A DNA stretch of 64,000 nucleotides from Anseongella ginsenosidimutans (lineage in GTDB: Bacteria; Bacteroidota; Bacteroidia; Sphingobacteriales; Sphingobacteriaceae). Of the stretch, positions 25,901-33,892 are shown in pieces (positions within the stretch are counted from its first letter, which is position 1; each line of letters opens with the position of its first letter). The notes beneath the pieces are model-generated. The model saw only the letters and a program-made list of their open reading frames with translations, did no database searches and had not been told where the DNA came from. The position numbers and the translations under genes are program-made. Location of the stretch: the NCBI RefSeq assembly GCF_008033235.1, contig NZ_CP042432.1, forward strand, positions 1,302,001-1,366,000, given 5' to 3'.

Positions 25901-26272
25901 GCATTCAGGGAGCAGGGGAACTGGGGCGGATTTGCGCTGGCCATCGGAAAGGATTACTGGACACCCGAGAACCGGGATGCGGAATTTCCGCGGCCCAAGG
26001 CACAAACTATCCATAATTCCCAAATGTCCGATTTTTGGATGATTGATGCGTCCTATGTAAAATTAAAGAACCTGCAGATCGGATACACCCTGCCCGCCAG
26101 CCTCACAGAGAAATTGACCATCCGGAAACTGAGGGTATATGTGAGCGGCTCTAACCTGTTCACTATTTCCGAGGCAACCAAATGGGGCCTTGATCCTGAA
26201 TTCCCCTCAGGCCGCCTTAATTACTACCCGCAGGTTTCATTGTACACCCTGGGACTGAATGTGACCTTTTAA
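22964..26272 (+). CDS. SusC/RagA TonB-dependent transporter with STN signalling domain
   Basis: 1102 residues. Signal peptide to about residue 33; STN domain at about 45-112 (VSIKQIFKEIRKQTGYDVFYLP), which signals to FecR; CarboxypepD_reg-like domain at about 126-205 (VSGQVTDSIGAPLPGVAVQVKG); EEVVVVGYGTQ box; plug (AIYGSRAANGVVLVTTKR); then a 22-strand barrel ending LGLNVTF. It forms the outer-membrane channel for a glycan, with the SusD at 26290 as lid. The STN domain fits its place behind a sigma/FecR pair. The frame is intact throughout. Confidence 0.95.
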   Translation: MYEHSIKLLRTMKLIAVLLTVSIMQVSAGGFAQNLTFSQDDVSIKQIFKEIRKQTGYDVFYLPRMVDAGRRLQVNFDNAPLEQVMERCLEGYPLTYVIDDKTIVITRKLSFPRPEDFTTAEKAQQAVSGQVTDSIGAPLPGVAVQVKGTSTGSITDEEGRYELPALEDGAVLVFNLMGFFSQEIPVNGRGVIDLVMKVEESQLEEVVVVGYGTQKRTSLTSAVSDIKGEELTRRPVANAPQALQGLAPGVTVMDRGGAPGKSNATIRIRGITTLGANDPLVVVDGIEQSLQDLNPNDIASVTVLKDAASTAIYGSRAANGVVLVTTKRAETGTLSVNYNGYYAVQQSIYNPEHMGLEDFMRLENTGFVNAGKEPKYTETEIQEWVNATDRYKYPLPNVWFDVFLDPAPQQSHTLSLSGGTEQIKALFSVNYYKQDGIIPTSTGDRKDVRLNTDFKVSDRISLSGDFNYRVKEYAAPLHEDAAFRYMLSGSNFAVPVYPDGTYGLGSENYSPLVTAVMDGTSDFADNYAFINLKGNIEILKGLRFQTQYAVKYEQYYRKDFANDYEIRDYYNKDNILKSVGPNSLTEIRNNSKEYTLNNLLVYDANWSDHALNATLGYSQISHDASELSASRNDFYNNEIQAISQGSADSRDNDGLDFDWGLRSYFGRATYNYSGKYFLEASARYDGSSRFTGDNKYSFFPSVSGAWRISREPFWDGARSVVNEFKLRGSWGKTGNQAVDLYSYFETLAALNYNFGGNGVQGIIQQALANEALTWETTVQTDVGVDLEFLNGKFGLTFDYYVKNTEGILLDLPIPSVIGLTAPPQNAGVVENKGWEVSVTHQNDTHDFRYAITANVSDVRNKIVSLAGTGPYISGSPNEILTIRKEGLPIDAYIGYKTLGFFQSEEDVANYALFDPATSVGDVKYADINEDGAINSEDYVMIGSSIPRYTFGLNMNFGYKNFDMNVFFQGVGKVNGLPSGAFREQGNWGGFALAIGKDYWTPENRDAEFPRPKAQTIHNSQMSDFWMIDASYVKLKNLQIGYTLPASLTEKLTIRKLRVYVSGSNLFTISEATKWGLDPEFPSGRLNYYPQVSLYTLGLNVTF

Positions 26273-26289
26273 AATTAACCGGAAAAATC

Positions 26290-27867
26290 ATGAAACGAAC
26301 TATATACAGATTTCTGGCCGGATGCTGCTTTGCGTTGCTTGCCGGCGGCTGCCAGAAAGACCTGCTCAAGACAATTCCCAACGACCGGATCACCTCTGAA
26401 ATATTCTGGACCGAGGAAAAGGATGCAGTCCTGGCGGTAAATGCGATTTATACGTACCTGGAAGGCGTCAGCATATTTTCCTACGATGCCCTGTCCGATA
26501 TCGCAAGGCCGAATCAAAACTTTATGCAGGAATCCTACATCGTAAAAGGAACGTATGATGCCCTCAATCCCTTTGTGGTAGAAAAGTGGGACAATGCTTA
26601 CAAAGGTATACGCGCCGTAAATTATTTCCTGGAGAACGTGGATAAGGTTCCGACGGACAACATGGACCTGATCACCCGGCTAAAGGGGGAAGCACGCTTC
26701 CTGCGGGCCTATTTTTACATCCAGCTGACCACCCTCTTTGGCGATGTGCCCTTGATTACGAAGTCATTATCCATCGAGGAAGGCAAAACGGTCCAGCGTA
26801 CCCCGGCGACCGAGGTGTATGATTTTATCGGGGAAGAGCTGACGGCTGCCGCCGCGGAGTTGCCGGTGGACGCCAGTGAGCCGGGCAGAATAACCAAAGG
26901 CGCTGCTCTTGCCTTTAAAGCGCGTCTGATGCTTCTTATCAAACGTTATGACGAGGCTGCCCAAGCCGCAGCCGAAGTGATGGCGCTGGATAAGTACGAA
27001 CTTTATCCCAGCTATGAGAACTTATTTTCCTATTCGGCCGAGAATAACAGCGAAGTTATCCTGGATAAACAATTTACAGAGAATATCTACGCAAACAACA
27101 GCTTTGCCTTGCTGGCCCCTTACTCACAGACAGCTTCGGGTAATATTGTTCCGGTTAAAAAGCTGGTGGATGCCTACCAGATGCAGAACGGGAAAGGCAT
27201 AGAAGAAGCCGGCAGCGGCTTTGATCCTCATGACCCCTATGCGAACAGGGATCCCCGCCTGCATTATTCCATCTTTGTGTTGGGAAGCCAGCTTCCTGAC
27301 GGAACAACCTATGACTCCCGGCCCGGTAGCGGCACTGCCGATGCCATCGGGTATAATCCCGGTTCCACCAAAACGGGTTTCAACGTAAAGAAGTATGTAA
27401 ATGCGCAAGACAGGAATGACAGGGACAATAGCGGGATCAATATCATTTTAATGCGCTACGCGGAAGTACTGTTAACGTATGCCGAAGCTAAAATCGAGCT
27501 AAACCAGGTTGATGCATCTGTTTTTGAGGCCATCAACGAGGTTCGTCAGCGCGCCGATGTGGGTATGCCGGCGATCACAGCGCCAAAATCGCAGGAAGAA
27601 ATGCGTAGTATTGTAAGGCGGGAACGTATGATAGAACTGGCCTTTGAAGGACAAAGATTCTTCGATATTCGCCGTTACGGCATCGCCGGGGAAGTAATGA
27701 ACGGGACGGCGTCCGGGATGACCTATACCAACAGCAGCGGTGACCTGGTTACCGTAACTGACAATTCTTTTATACGGTTTTTTGACCCGGACCGCGACGT
27801 GTTATGGCCGATACCGCAAAAGGAACTGGATCTGAACCCCGGGCTGACACCGAACCCAGGCTGGTGA
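26290..27867 (+). CDS. SusD/RagB-family glycan-binding lipoprotein
   Basis: 525 residues with a lipobox (FALLAGGC, Cys21). The SusD pattern is clear: DRITSEIFWTEEKDAVLAVNAIYTYL, KGEARFLRAYFYIQLTTLFGDVPL and the C-terminal RRERMIELAFEGQRFFDIRRYG. The last residues, LNPGLTPNPGW, match the usual ending. It forms the surface lid of the SusC encoded 17 bp upstream. The genes that follow (Gfo/Idh/MocA, DUF1080) suggest that the imported ligand is a glycoside handled by an oxidative route. Confidence 0.94.
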   Translation: MKRTIYRFLAGCCFALLAGGCQKDLLKTIPNDRITSEIFWTEEKDAVLAVNAIYTYLEGVSIFSYDALSDIARPNQNFMQESYIVKGTYDALNPFVVEKWDNAYKGIRAVNYFLENVDKVPTDNMDLITRLKGEARFLRAYFYIQLTTLFGDVPLITKSLSIEEGKTVQRTPATEVYDFIGEELTAAAAELPVDASEPGRITKGAALAFKARLMLLIKRYDEAAQAAAEVMALDKYELYPSYENLFSYSAENNSEVILDKQFTENIYANNSFALLAPYSQTASGNIVPVKKLVDAYQMQNGKGIEEAGSGFDPHDPYANRDPRLHYSIFVLGSQLPDGTTYDSRPGSGTADAIGYNPGSTKTGFNVKKYVNAQDRNDRDNSGINIILMRYAEVLLTYAEAKIELNQVDASVFEAINEVRQRADVGMPAITAPKSQEEMRSIVRRERMIELAFEGQRFFDIRRYGIAGEVMNGTASGMTYTNSSGDLVTVTDNSFIRFFDPDRDVLWPIPQKELDLNPGLTPNPGW

Positions 27868-27912
27868 ATTGCGGTTTAACTGATTATATTTACAGGTTTT
27901 AAATTAAATACT

Positions 27913-29235
27913 ATGGATACGAGAAAGAATAATGGATCACAGGATGCTAACGACATGGGCCGCCGGTCTTTTATAAAAGGTACCGGTGCGGCCATGATCG
28001 GCGGCGCGCTTGCGTATAACCTGGGTTTTCCCAATGAAGCGTTTGCCGCGAACAAAGGAACACTGAAAGTTGGATTGATCGGCTGCGGCGGCCGGGGCAC
28101 CGGCGCGACGATCCAGGCGCTGACCGCAGACCCGGATGTGGTATTGACCGCCATGGGCGATGTTTTTCCTGATCGTTTGGAAGAGGCCTATGCTGCCATT
28201 ACCAAAGTGAAACCGGATGAGGTGAAGGTTCCGCGCAGGCGCCAGTATATCGGCTTTGACGCTTACCAGAAGGTGATCGATTCAGGGGTTGACGTGGTGA
28301 TCCTGACTACGCCGCCCGCTTTCCGCCCCGGGCATCTGGAGGCGGCCATAGCAGCCGGGAAACATGTGTTCTGCGAAAAACCGGTAGCTGTTGATGCTCC
28401 GGGGGTCCGTAAGGTGCTGGCGGCGGCAAAGGAGGCGAAGGCGAAAAACCTGTCACTCATGTCAGGCTTTTGCTTCCGGCGCGATTATGCAAATATGGCT
28501 GCTTTCGGCAAAGTCCTCGATGGCGCTATCGGCGATGTGCGCACCGTAACCACTTTCCGCAACGGCGGGGAACTCTGGACCAAGCCAAGGCAGCCGGACT
28601 GGACGGATATGGTCTATAAAATGCGCAACTGGTATTATCATGACTGGCTTTCAGGCGATTTTATCGTGGAACAGGCGGTGCATAGTATCGATATGATGTC
28701 ATGGGCTATGGGTGACCGGCTTCCGGTACGGGCCACCGGAACAGGCGGGCGGCAGCGCCGGGTAGATGAAATATACGGCAATATTTACGACCATTTTGCG
28801 ATAGAATATGAATATGCCGACGGGGCAAAGGGAATCCATTTTTGCCGCCAGCAGGCCGGCACCACCGGCCGCAATACGGTAGAAGTTGCCGGCACGCTGG
28901 GAAATGCCAACTTCATGATCGGCCGCGAGCATGTAATTACCGGCAAGAACCCCTGGAAGTACGAAGGAGAAAACAATAATATGTTCCAGGCGGAACACGA
29001 TGAGCTTTTCGCTTCGATCCGCAGCGGCAAACCTGTGAACGACGGCGAATGGATGGCGAACAGCACGATGCTTGCCATCTTAGGAAAGATGGTCGGGTAC
29101 AGCGGCCAGTCCATCACGCTGGAAGAAGCCTTTAATTCGGAGCTAGCTATCGGCCCGAAACTGGAGGAGTATGATTGGGACCTCGTTTGGGAAACTCAGC
29201 CGGTTGCTGTGCCGGGCATTACAAAAGTACTTTAA
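27913..29235 (+). CDS. Tat-exported Gfo/Idh/MocA-family oxidoreductase
   Basis: 440 residues. A twin-arginine signal, RRSFIKGTGAAMIGG (from Arg17), directs export of the folded protein with its cofactor. The NAD(P)-binding motif GLIGCGGRGTG (54-64) and the CEKPVAVD motif with catalytic Lys identify the Gfo/Idh/MocA family, and HSIDMMSWAMGD lies in the C-terminal domain. Such enzymes oxidise a sugar hydroxyl, and several Bacteroidota members act at C3 of glycosides. It follows SusD by 45 bp and precedes the DUF1080 gene, so the three likely act on the same imported glycan. Confidence 0.92.
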   Translation: MDTRKNNGSQDANDMGRRSFIKGTGAAMIGGALAYNLGFPNEAFAANKGTLKVGLIGCGGRGTGATIQALTADPDVVLTAMGDVFPDRLEEAYAAITKVKPDEVKVPRRRQYIGFDAYQKVIDSGVDVVILTTPPAFRPGHLEAAIAAGKHVFCEKPVAVDAPGVRKVLAAAKEAKAKNLSLMSGFCFRRDYANMAAFGKVLDGAIGDVRTVTTFRNGGELWTKPRQPDWTDMVYKMRNWYYHDWLSGDFIVEQAVHSIDMMSWAMGDRLPVRATGTGGRQRRVDEIYGNIYDHFAIEYEYADGAKGIHFCRQQAGTTGRNTVEVAGTLGNANFMIGREHVITGKNPWKYEGENNNMFQAEHDELFASIRSGKPVNDGEWMANSTMLAILGKMVGYSGQSITLEEAFNSELAIGPKLEEYDWDLVWETQPVAVPGITKVL

Positions 29236-29276
29236 CTGTGTAAAAAGCACTTTAGAATTCAACAATTGTCGATCAA

Positions 29277-30029
29277 ATGCGAACAAGACTAGTAATATTT
29301 TTCCTTGCCGTCTTTGCTGCGGGGCCGCATGATTCGCTCTATGCCCAGTCAACGATTTCCTTTGGAACCGTAACGAAGCCGGACTGGGAACGGGCCGATC
29401 TGAAGGGGGAACCCGCATCCATCAAATGGATCAACGTCAACACCAACCCGGATACCTGGAAGCTGAAAAAGGATGTGCTGGTTTGTTCCGGAGAGCCCAT
29501 TGGCGTAATGCGGTCGGAAAAGCAGTACGAGAATTTCATACTTCATGTTGAATGGAGGCATATGGAAGCAGGCGGGAACTCCGGCATCTTTGTATGGAGC
29601 GACGCCCTGCCGGGCAAGGAAAACCGGCTCCCGGGCGGCGTTGAAGTGCAAATGCTGGAGCTGGACTGGGTAAACCAGCACAAACGCGACGGTGTTACGC
29701 CGCCCATCGCCTACGTTCATGGCGAACTTTTCGGCGTTGGCGGCGTCACTACAGTACCTGATAACCCCAGGGGAACCCGCAGCAAATCCGTTGAAAACCG
29801 GTGCAAGGGCAAGGGCGAATGGAACACCTACGACGTGGTTTGCGTGGACGGCGTGATCAAGCTATCCGTTAACGGCAAGTTCGTCAATGGCATCAGCCAG
29901 TCAACGATCAAGAAAGGCTATCTCTGCCTCGAGTCGGAAGGCGCTGAAATAGAGTTCCGCAACCTGAGATTGGTGGAACTGCCGCCGGGAGTAACGACAA
30001 CGGCCCAAACCGCTCCTTTGGCGCGGTAG
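29277..30029 (+). CDS. DUF1080 protein (3-keto-disaccharide hydrolase / 3-keto-glycoside lyase family)
   Basis: 250 residues with a signal peptide ([22 protein letters not shown]). The body is a concanavalin-like beta sandwich with the family's conserved patches: [37 protein letters not shown] and [12 protein letters not shown]1080 proteins have been linked to cleavage of 3-keto-glycosides, by hydrolysis or elimination, after oxidation by a partner dehydrogenase; the partner here would be the Gfo/Idh/MocA protein just upstream. It should act in the periplasm. The stop codon lies inside the first copy of a 30-bp repeat. Confidence 0.88.
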   Translation: MRTRLVIFFLAVFAAGPHDSLYAQSTISFGTVTKPDWERADLKGEPASIKWINVNTNPDTWKLKKDVLVCSGEPIGVMRSEKQYENFILHVEWRHMEAGGNSGIFVWSDALPGKENRLPGGVEVQMLELDWVNQHKRDGVTPPIAYVHGELFGVGGVTTVPDNPRGTRSKSVENRCKGKGEWNTYDVVCVDGVIKLSVNGKFVNGISQSTIKKGYLCLESEGAEIEFRNLRLVELPPGVTTTAQTAPLAR

Positions 30030-30099
30030 CTGCTGTACCGGCAGATGGACTACGTGAGCCAGCGCAAGCCCCAAACCGCTCCTGTAGCACGGTAGCTGC
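30004..30099. repeat. Pair of 30-bp direct repeats, 66 bp apart
   Basis: Copies at 30004-30033 and 30070-30099 share CCCAAACCGCTCCT, then a variable 7 bases, then CGGTAGCTGC; they differ at three positions. Each copy contains a small dyad (ACCG/CGGT). The first contains the DUF1080 stop codon (30027-30029) and the second is intergenic, which suggests a dispersed palindromic element of REP type. Confidence 0.6.
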
Positions 30100-30239
30100 C
30101 CGGCCGGCCGCATTATGCAGCGGGCATGCCTTGAGCGTCGGCCTGCCGCTCTGAAGGGAAAGGATTTTGCGACCGCAGCCAGTAGCTGCTTTTGCATATA
30201 GCTGTTTTGCATAAAAATTTAAAAAAAAGAAGATTAACG

Positions 30240-31238
30240 ATGAATATCCGAAAGTCAATTCCTGCTTTTATACTGACGATCTGTTTCCTGATTTTTTTCC
30301 AGCCCCCTGCGGCTTTTTCGCAGGCGGGTGAATTCGACCCTTATACCCAGGACCTGGCCAATGTTAAAACCGGGATTGACATGGTACCCATACAGGCAGG
30401 TGAGTTTACCATGGGCAGCCCGGCCGATGAACCCGGACGAAAACCAGATGAAGGCCCGGCGATCCAGGTGAAGCTGGACCCCTTCTGGATGTCGGCAAAA
30501 GAGATCCCATGGGACGTGTACGAACTCTTTATTTTCGAATCGGGCGATGTGACGAAACCTGTTGATGAAGCAGCCGGCGCTGACGCCGTTACCCGGCCGA
30601 CGCCTCCTTACCTGGACATGACCTTCGGTATGGGCAAAGAAGGCCATCCCGCGGTAGGCATGACGCAATACAACGCCATTCAGTTCTGTAAATGGCTTTA
30701 CACCCGCACCGGCGTATTTTACCGCCTTCCCACGGAAGCAGAATGGGAATATGCCTGCCGCGCAGGCTCAGCCAGCGCTTACTTTTTCGGCCAGGAGGCG
30801 TCCGCCCTTGACGAATACGCCTGGTATGCGGCTAATAGCAGCGGGGAAACCCATCCGGTTGGCAGCAAAAAGCCGAATCCCTGGGGGCTCTACGACATGT
30901 ACGGGAATGCCTCCGAATGGACAATTGACCAATACGTCCCCGACTTTTACAAGCAGGCCGGCAAGAAAACCGTCGAAAACCCGGTGGCCGAAGCTACCGA
31001 GCTGTACCCGCATTCCGTACGGGGCGGCTCCTTTGAGGATGAGGCGGCTGAACTTCGCTCCGCCAACCGGCAGAAATCCGACCCAAGCTGGAAGGCGATG
31101 GACCCTCAAACACCTAAAAGCAATTGGTGGTTTCCCTCCACTCCCTTTATCGGCGTCCGGATCGTCCGCCCGCTGAACCCTCCTTCCAAAGAGGAAATAG
31201 CCGCATATTATAATGTGGAACCGATCCCGGAGTATTAA
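30240..31238 (+). CDS. SUMF1/formylglycine-generating-enzyme-fold protein, probably not a true FGE
   Basis: 332 residues from the ATG at 30240; a TTG frame from 30192 is rejected. A signal peptide covers about residues 1-29. The SUMF1 fold is seen in [45 protein letters not shown] and [19 protein letters not shown]. The cysteines that true formylglycine-generating enzymes need near the C-terminus are absent: after RGGSF the expected Cys positions are E/A/S. A structural or binding role is more likely. No sulfatase gene is present. It closes the Gfo/Idh-DUF1080 operon. Confidence 0.85.
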   Translation: MNIRKSIPAFILTICFLIFFQPPAAFSQAGEFDPYTQDLANVKTGIDMVPIQAGEFTMGSPADEPGRKPDEGPAIQVKLDPFWMSAKEIPWDVYELFIFESGDVTKPVDEAAGADAVTRPTPPYLDMTFGMGKEGHPAVGMTQYNAIQFCKWLYTRTGVFYRLPTEAEWEYACRAGSASAYFFGQEASALDEYAWYAANSSGETHPVGSKKPNPWGLYDMYGNASEWTIDQYVPDFYKQAGKKTVENPVAEATELYPHSVRGGSFEDEAAELRSANRQKSDPSWKAMDPQTPKSNWWFPSTPFIGVRIVRPLNPPSKEEIAAYYNVEPIPEY

Positions 31239-31262
31239 GGGAAATTCTGCTGATCACTCTGA

Positions 31263-33650
31263 TCACAATGATTTCACCGGGTTCATCAACGCCGCCTTTA
31301 CGGACTGGAAGCTTACGGTCAGGAGGGCGACCAGCACGGACAACAAACCGGCCAGGGCAAATATCCACCACTCGATAGCCACCCTGTAGGTGAAATTTTC
31401 CAGCCATTTGTTCATTGCATACCAGGCAATGGGCGTGGCAATGACAAAACCGAATACGACAAGTTTAAGGTAATCTTTACTCAGCAGGCGAATGATGCTG
31501 GATACGTTTGCGCCCAGCACTTTGCGGACGCCAATCTCTTTCATGCGCAGCTCGGAAGTATAGGCGGCAAGGCCGAACAAACCCAGGGAGGCGATCAGGA
31601 TAGCCAGCAAGGTAAAGAACCCGAACATTTCTCCGAGCCGGATATCCCTTTTATAGAGTTGGTCAAAGCTGTCGTCCAGGAACTGGTACTCAAAGGGGTA
31701 ATGCGTGAACTGCCGGACTTTTTGCTCAAACAACTCAACGGTCCCGGGAAGGTTTTGTGCGCTTACGCGGGCGGAGATATATCCGGCGGGCTCCCTGTCA
31801 AGGGTGAGTACGAGCGGATCGATCGCACGGTGGATAGAGTTGTAGTGAAAGTCGCTGACGACACCTAGGACGGTCCTTCGTCCGCGGCCGTCCGAGTAAC
31901 CGAATTCCTTGCCCACCGCCTCTTCGGGTGTCCAGCCGAGCGCCTTCGCCGTGGTTTCATTGATCAAAGCGACCGGAGCGCCCAGGGTATCTGTGCCGAA
32001 CCTGCGTGAGAAGCCCCGTCCGGCGATGACACTGATCCCGTAAATATCAAGGAAGTCATAGTCAATACTAGTGGTACGGGTTGAAAGAAGCTTCCCGTTA
32101 CTGCCTTCGTAGTCGAACATATTTTGAGTGGTCAGCACACTGGTGGGCAGGTTCTTCGAATAGGCGATGGTAATAATGCGGGAATCCTGCAGCAATTCTT
32201 CCCGGATAGACGCATAGTGCCGGCTGAGGCCCGGATCCCTGACTTCTACCGTAAGGACATGTTCCCGGTTATAGCCCAGGTCCCGGTTTTGTACAAGCTG
32301 CATTTGCCGGTATATAACGAGGCTGCCTACTACAAGTGCAATGGAAACAGCATATTGTCCTACGATCAGCACAGGCTGCAGCCTGAAACCGGCTTTACGC
32401 CGTCCCTGCTTTCCCGCCAGTGCCTGGATAGGCCGGAGCGAGGTCAGCAGGAACGCGGGGTAGCTTCCGGAAAGCAGGCCCACCAACAGCGTAAGCGTCA
32501 GCATTCCCGGAAGGAGCAGGGGGTTGTCAAGATAGTCCATCCGGAGCGGACGCTCCACCAAATGGCTGAAAAACGGCAGCAGAAGATGCGCTAACACGAG
32601 GGCGAGTACCAACGCCAGGAAGGTCATCATCACCGACTCTCCGATAAACTGGGCCATGAGCTGCCCCTGCCGCGCTCCCGCGACTTTGCGCATACCTACT
32701 TCCTGTGCCCTCCGGATGGAGCGCGCTACGGCCAGGTTGGTATAATTGATACAGGCCAGCAGCAGGATGGCGAAACCAATAGCCAGGAAAAGATATACGT
32801 ATTGCTGGTTCCCGCTCTTCTCGAACGGAAAGGTGAGGATGTTCCGCGAAGGAAGGTGAATGTCATTCAATGATTGTAAAAAAAATGTCATCCGGTCTTC
32901 CGGCCGCCGGTCGGCCAGGTTCTTTTCGATATAGGCGTACATCTTTCCCTCCAGCTGCCCGGTGGTTGCACCACCGGCCAATTCTACGTAGGTGTACCAT
33001 CCGTTATTGTTCCAGGGCTCCCGGCTCACACATTCCCGGTAGTTCTGATTAGACGCGGCAGGCAGGACATAACTAAATGTCAGGTGGGAGGTTTCGGGCA
33101 CATCGGCCATTATTCCCGTCACAATATGCGGATGCTGATCCTGGTAGATCAATGTCCGGCCCATGGGGTCTTCTTCACCAAAGATCTTCCGGGCAAGGCT
33201 TTCGGTGAGTACAATGCTGTTAGGGCTTGCCAGCGAGGTTTCCGGATTCCCCTGCACAAGGGGAAAAGTAAAAATGTCCAGGAAAGCTGTGTCAGCTAAT
33301 ATCCCTTGTTCCTCGTAATACTGGTCACCCAGGCTCAGCAGGGGGTTGAAGGTTTCCGCGACCGTCGTAGCGGCCGTAACTTCAGGAAATTCCTGCGTCA
33401 GCGTGCCCGCCATAGCCGGTGAAGTGACTGCCCAGTACTCCGCCGCACCTGAAGTGGGCCGCTGCTGCGCCACCCGGAATATACGCTCTCCTTTTTCATG
33501 AAAACGGTCATATGAAAACTCGTGCTGCACAAAGAGCAGGATCAATATACAGCAAGCCAGGCCCGCGGCCAGCCCGAAGATATTAATGAACGAATATCCC
33601 GGATTCCTCCAAAGGTTTCTCCCGGTAATTTTCAGATAGTTTCTAAACAT
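31263..33650 (-). CDS. FtsX/MacB-type ABC transporter permease
   Basis: 795 residues. Architecture: TM helix (about 21-41), a periplasmic MacB-type core domain, an FtsX block of three helices (about 285-400), a further TM near 425, a second periplasmic domain, and a C-terminal FtsX block (about 675-780) ending SFQSVKAALMNPVKSL. This duplicated eight-TM form is expanded in Bacteroidota and is thought to use a separately encoded ATPase. It does not transport in the classical sense but may drive periplasmic or efflux work. It is paralogous to 40161-42554 and preceded by a sigma-54 promoter. Confidence 0.9.
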   Translation of the reverse strand: MFRNYLKITGRNLWRNPGYSFINIFGLAAGLACCILILLFVQHEFSYDRFHEKGERIFRVAQQRPTSGAAEYWAVTSPAMAGTLTQEFPEVTAATTVAETFNPLLSLGDQYYEEQGILADTAFLDIFTFPLVQGNPETSLASPNSIVLTESLARKIFGEEDPMGRTLIYQDQHPHIVTGIMADVPETSHLTFSYVLPAASNQNYRECVSREPWNNNGWYTYVELAGGATTGQLEGKMYAYIEKNLADRRPEDRMTFFLQSLNDIHLPSRNILTFPFEKSGNQQYVYLFLAIGFAILLLACINYTNLAVARSIRRAQEVGMRKVAGARQGQLMAQFIGESVMMTFLALVLALVLAHLLLPFFSHLVERPLRMDYLDNPLLLPGMLTLTLLVGLLSGSYPAFLLTSLRPIQALAGKQGRRKAGFRLQPVLIVGQYAVSIALVVGSLVIYRQMQLVQNRDLGYNREHVLTVEVRDPGLSRHYASIREELLQDSRIITIAYSKNLPTSVLTTQNMFDYEGSNGKLLSTRTTSIDYDFLDIYGISVIAGRGFSRRFGTDTLGAPVALINETTAKALGWTPEEAVGKEFGYSDGRGRRTVLGVVSDFHYNSIHRAIDPLVLTLDREPAGYISARVSAQNLPGTVELFEQKVRQFTHYPFEYQFLDDSFDQLYKRDIRLGEMFGFFTLLAILIASLGLFGLAAYTSELRMKEIGVRKVLGANVSSIIRLLSKDYLKLVVFGFVIATPIAWYAMNKWLENFTYRVAIEWWIFALAGLLSVLVALLTVSFQSVKAALMNPVKSL

Positions 33651-33684
33651 AATTTTTTACCGTTGTTTGGACATAACCGTTCGT

Positions 33685-33700
33685 TGCAAGAAAGCTGCCA
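33685..33700 (-). promoter_or_regulatory. Sigma-54 (-24/-12) promoter of the permease at 31263
   Basis: On the minus strand the sequence reads TGGCAGCTTTCTTGCA, with GG at -24 and GC at -12 in the exact spacing of the RpoN consensus (TGGCAnnnnnnTTGCA). The predicted start is near 33675, about 25 nt before the ATG at 33650. The same element stands upstream of the paralogous permease at 42633-42648. Confidence 0.75.
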
Positions 33701-33750
33701 CACCGGTAAACAATGTTTTTGAGGAATCTGGGCGTTTTCTTACTGGGAAT

Positions 33751-33788
33751 TGTCCGATTACGGACATTGGTGCGTTCATATATGGACA
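33751..33788 (-). promoter_or_regulatory. Paired enhancer-type dyads upstream of the sigma-54 promoter
   Basis: TGTCCG-ATTA-CGGACA (33751-33766) is a perfect 6-bp dyad starting 51 bp upstream of the -24 element. A degenerate copy, CGTTCA-TATA-TGGACA, starts exactly 22 bp further (33773-33788). Two sites two helical turns apart is the usual layout for an NtrC-type activator. Confidence 0.65.
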
Positions 33789-33797
33789 GTATTCGCT

Positions 33798-33881
33798 CGC
33801 TTAATCTGTATTTTTTAAGGAGATTTAGCGTAATAAAAAGCTACAATACGCTTAATCATACTTTTTTTTGTAGATTTAGCG
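33798..33881 (+). promoter_or_regulatory. Two 33-bp repeats, each an inverted repeat, before the ATPase gene
   Basis: Copies at 33798-33830 and 33849-33881 each read CGCTTAATC, 15 variable bases rich in T, GATTTAGCG. The arms of each copy are complementary at 8 of 9 positions. They are 51 bp apart, about five helical turns, and the second ends 11 bp before the ATG at 33893, so a bound protein would block transcription or translation start. This is probably an operator, perhaps autoregulatory. Confidence 0.55.
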
Positions 33882-33892
33882 CACTATAGAGA

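Noticed and set aside
30004-30099. CRISPR array
   Set aside because: Only two copies, 66 bp apart, with one inside a coding region; no cas genes.
30192-30239. TTG start 48 bases upstream for the SUMF1-like gene, and similar TTG starts at 21592 and 43188
   Set aside because: Each is followed by an ATG that begins a proper signal peptide or family N-terminus; the extensions look noncoding.
30240-31238. Functional formylglycine-generating enzyme
   Set aside because: Catalytic cysteines are missing and no sulfatase is present.
33798-33881. Short CRISPR-like or integron attachment repeats
   Set aside because: Two copies only, with variable centres rather than variable spacers, and no integrase or cas gene; an operator is the simpler reading.
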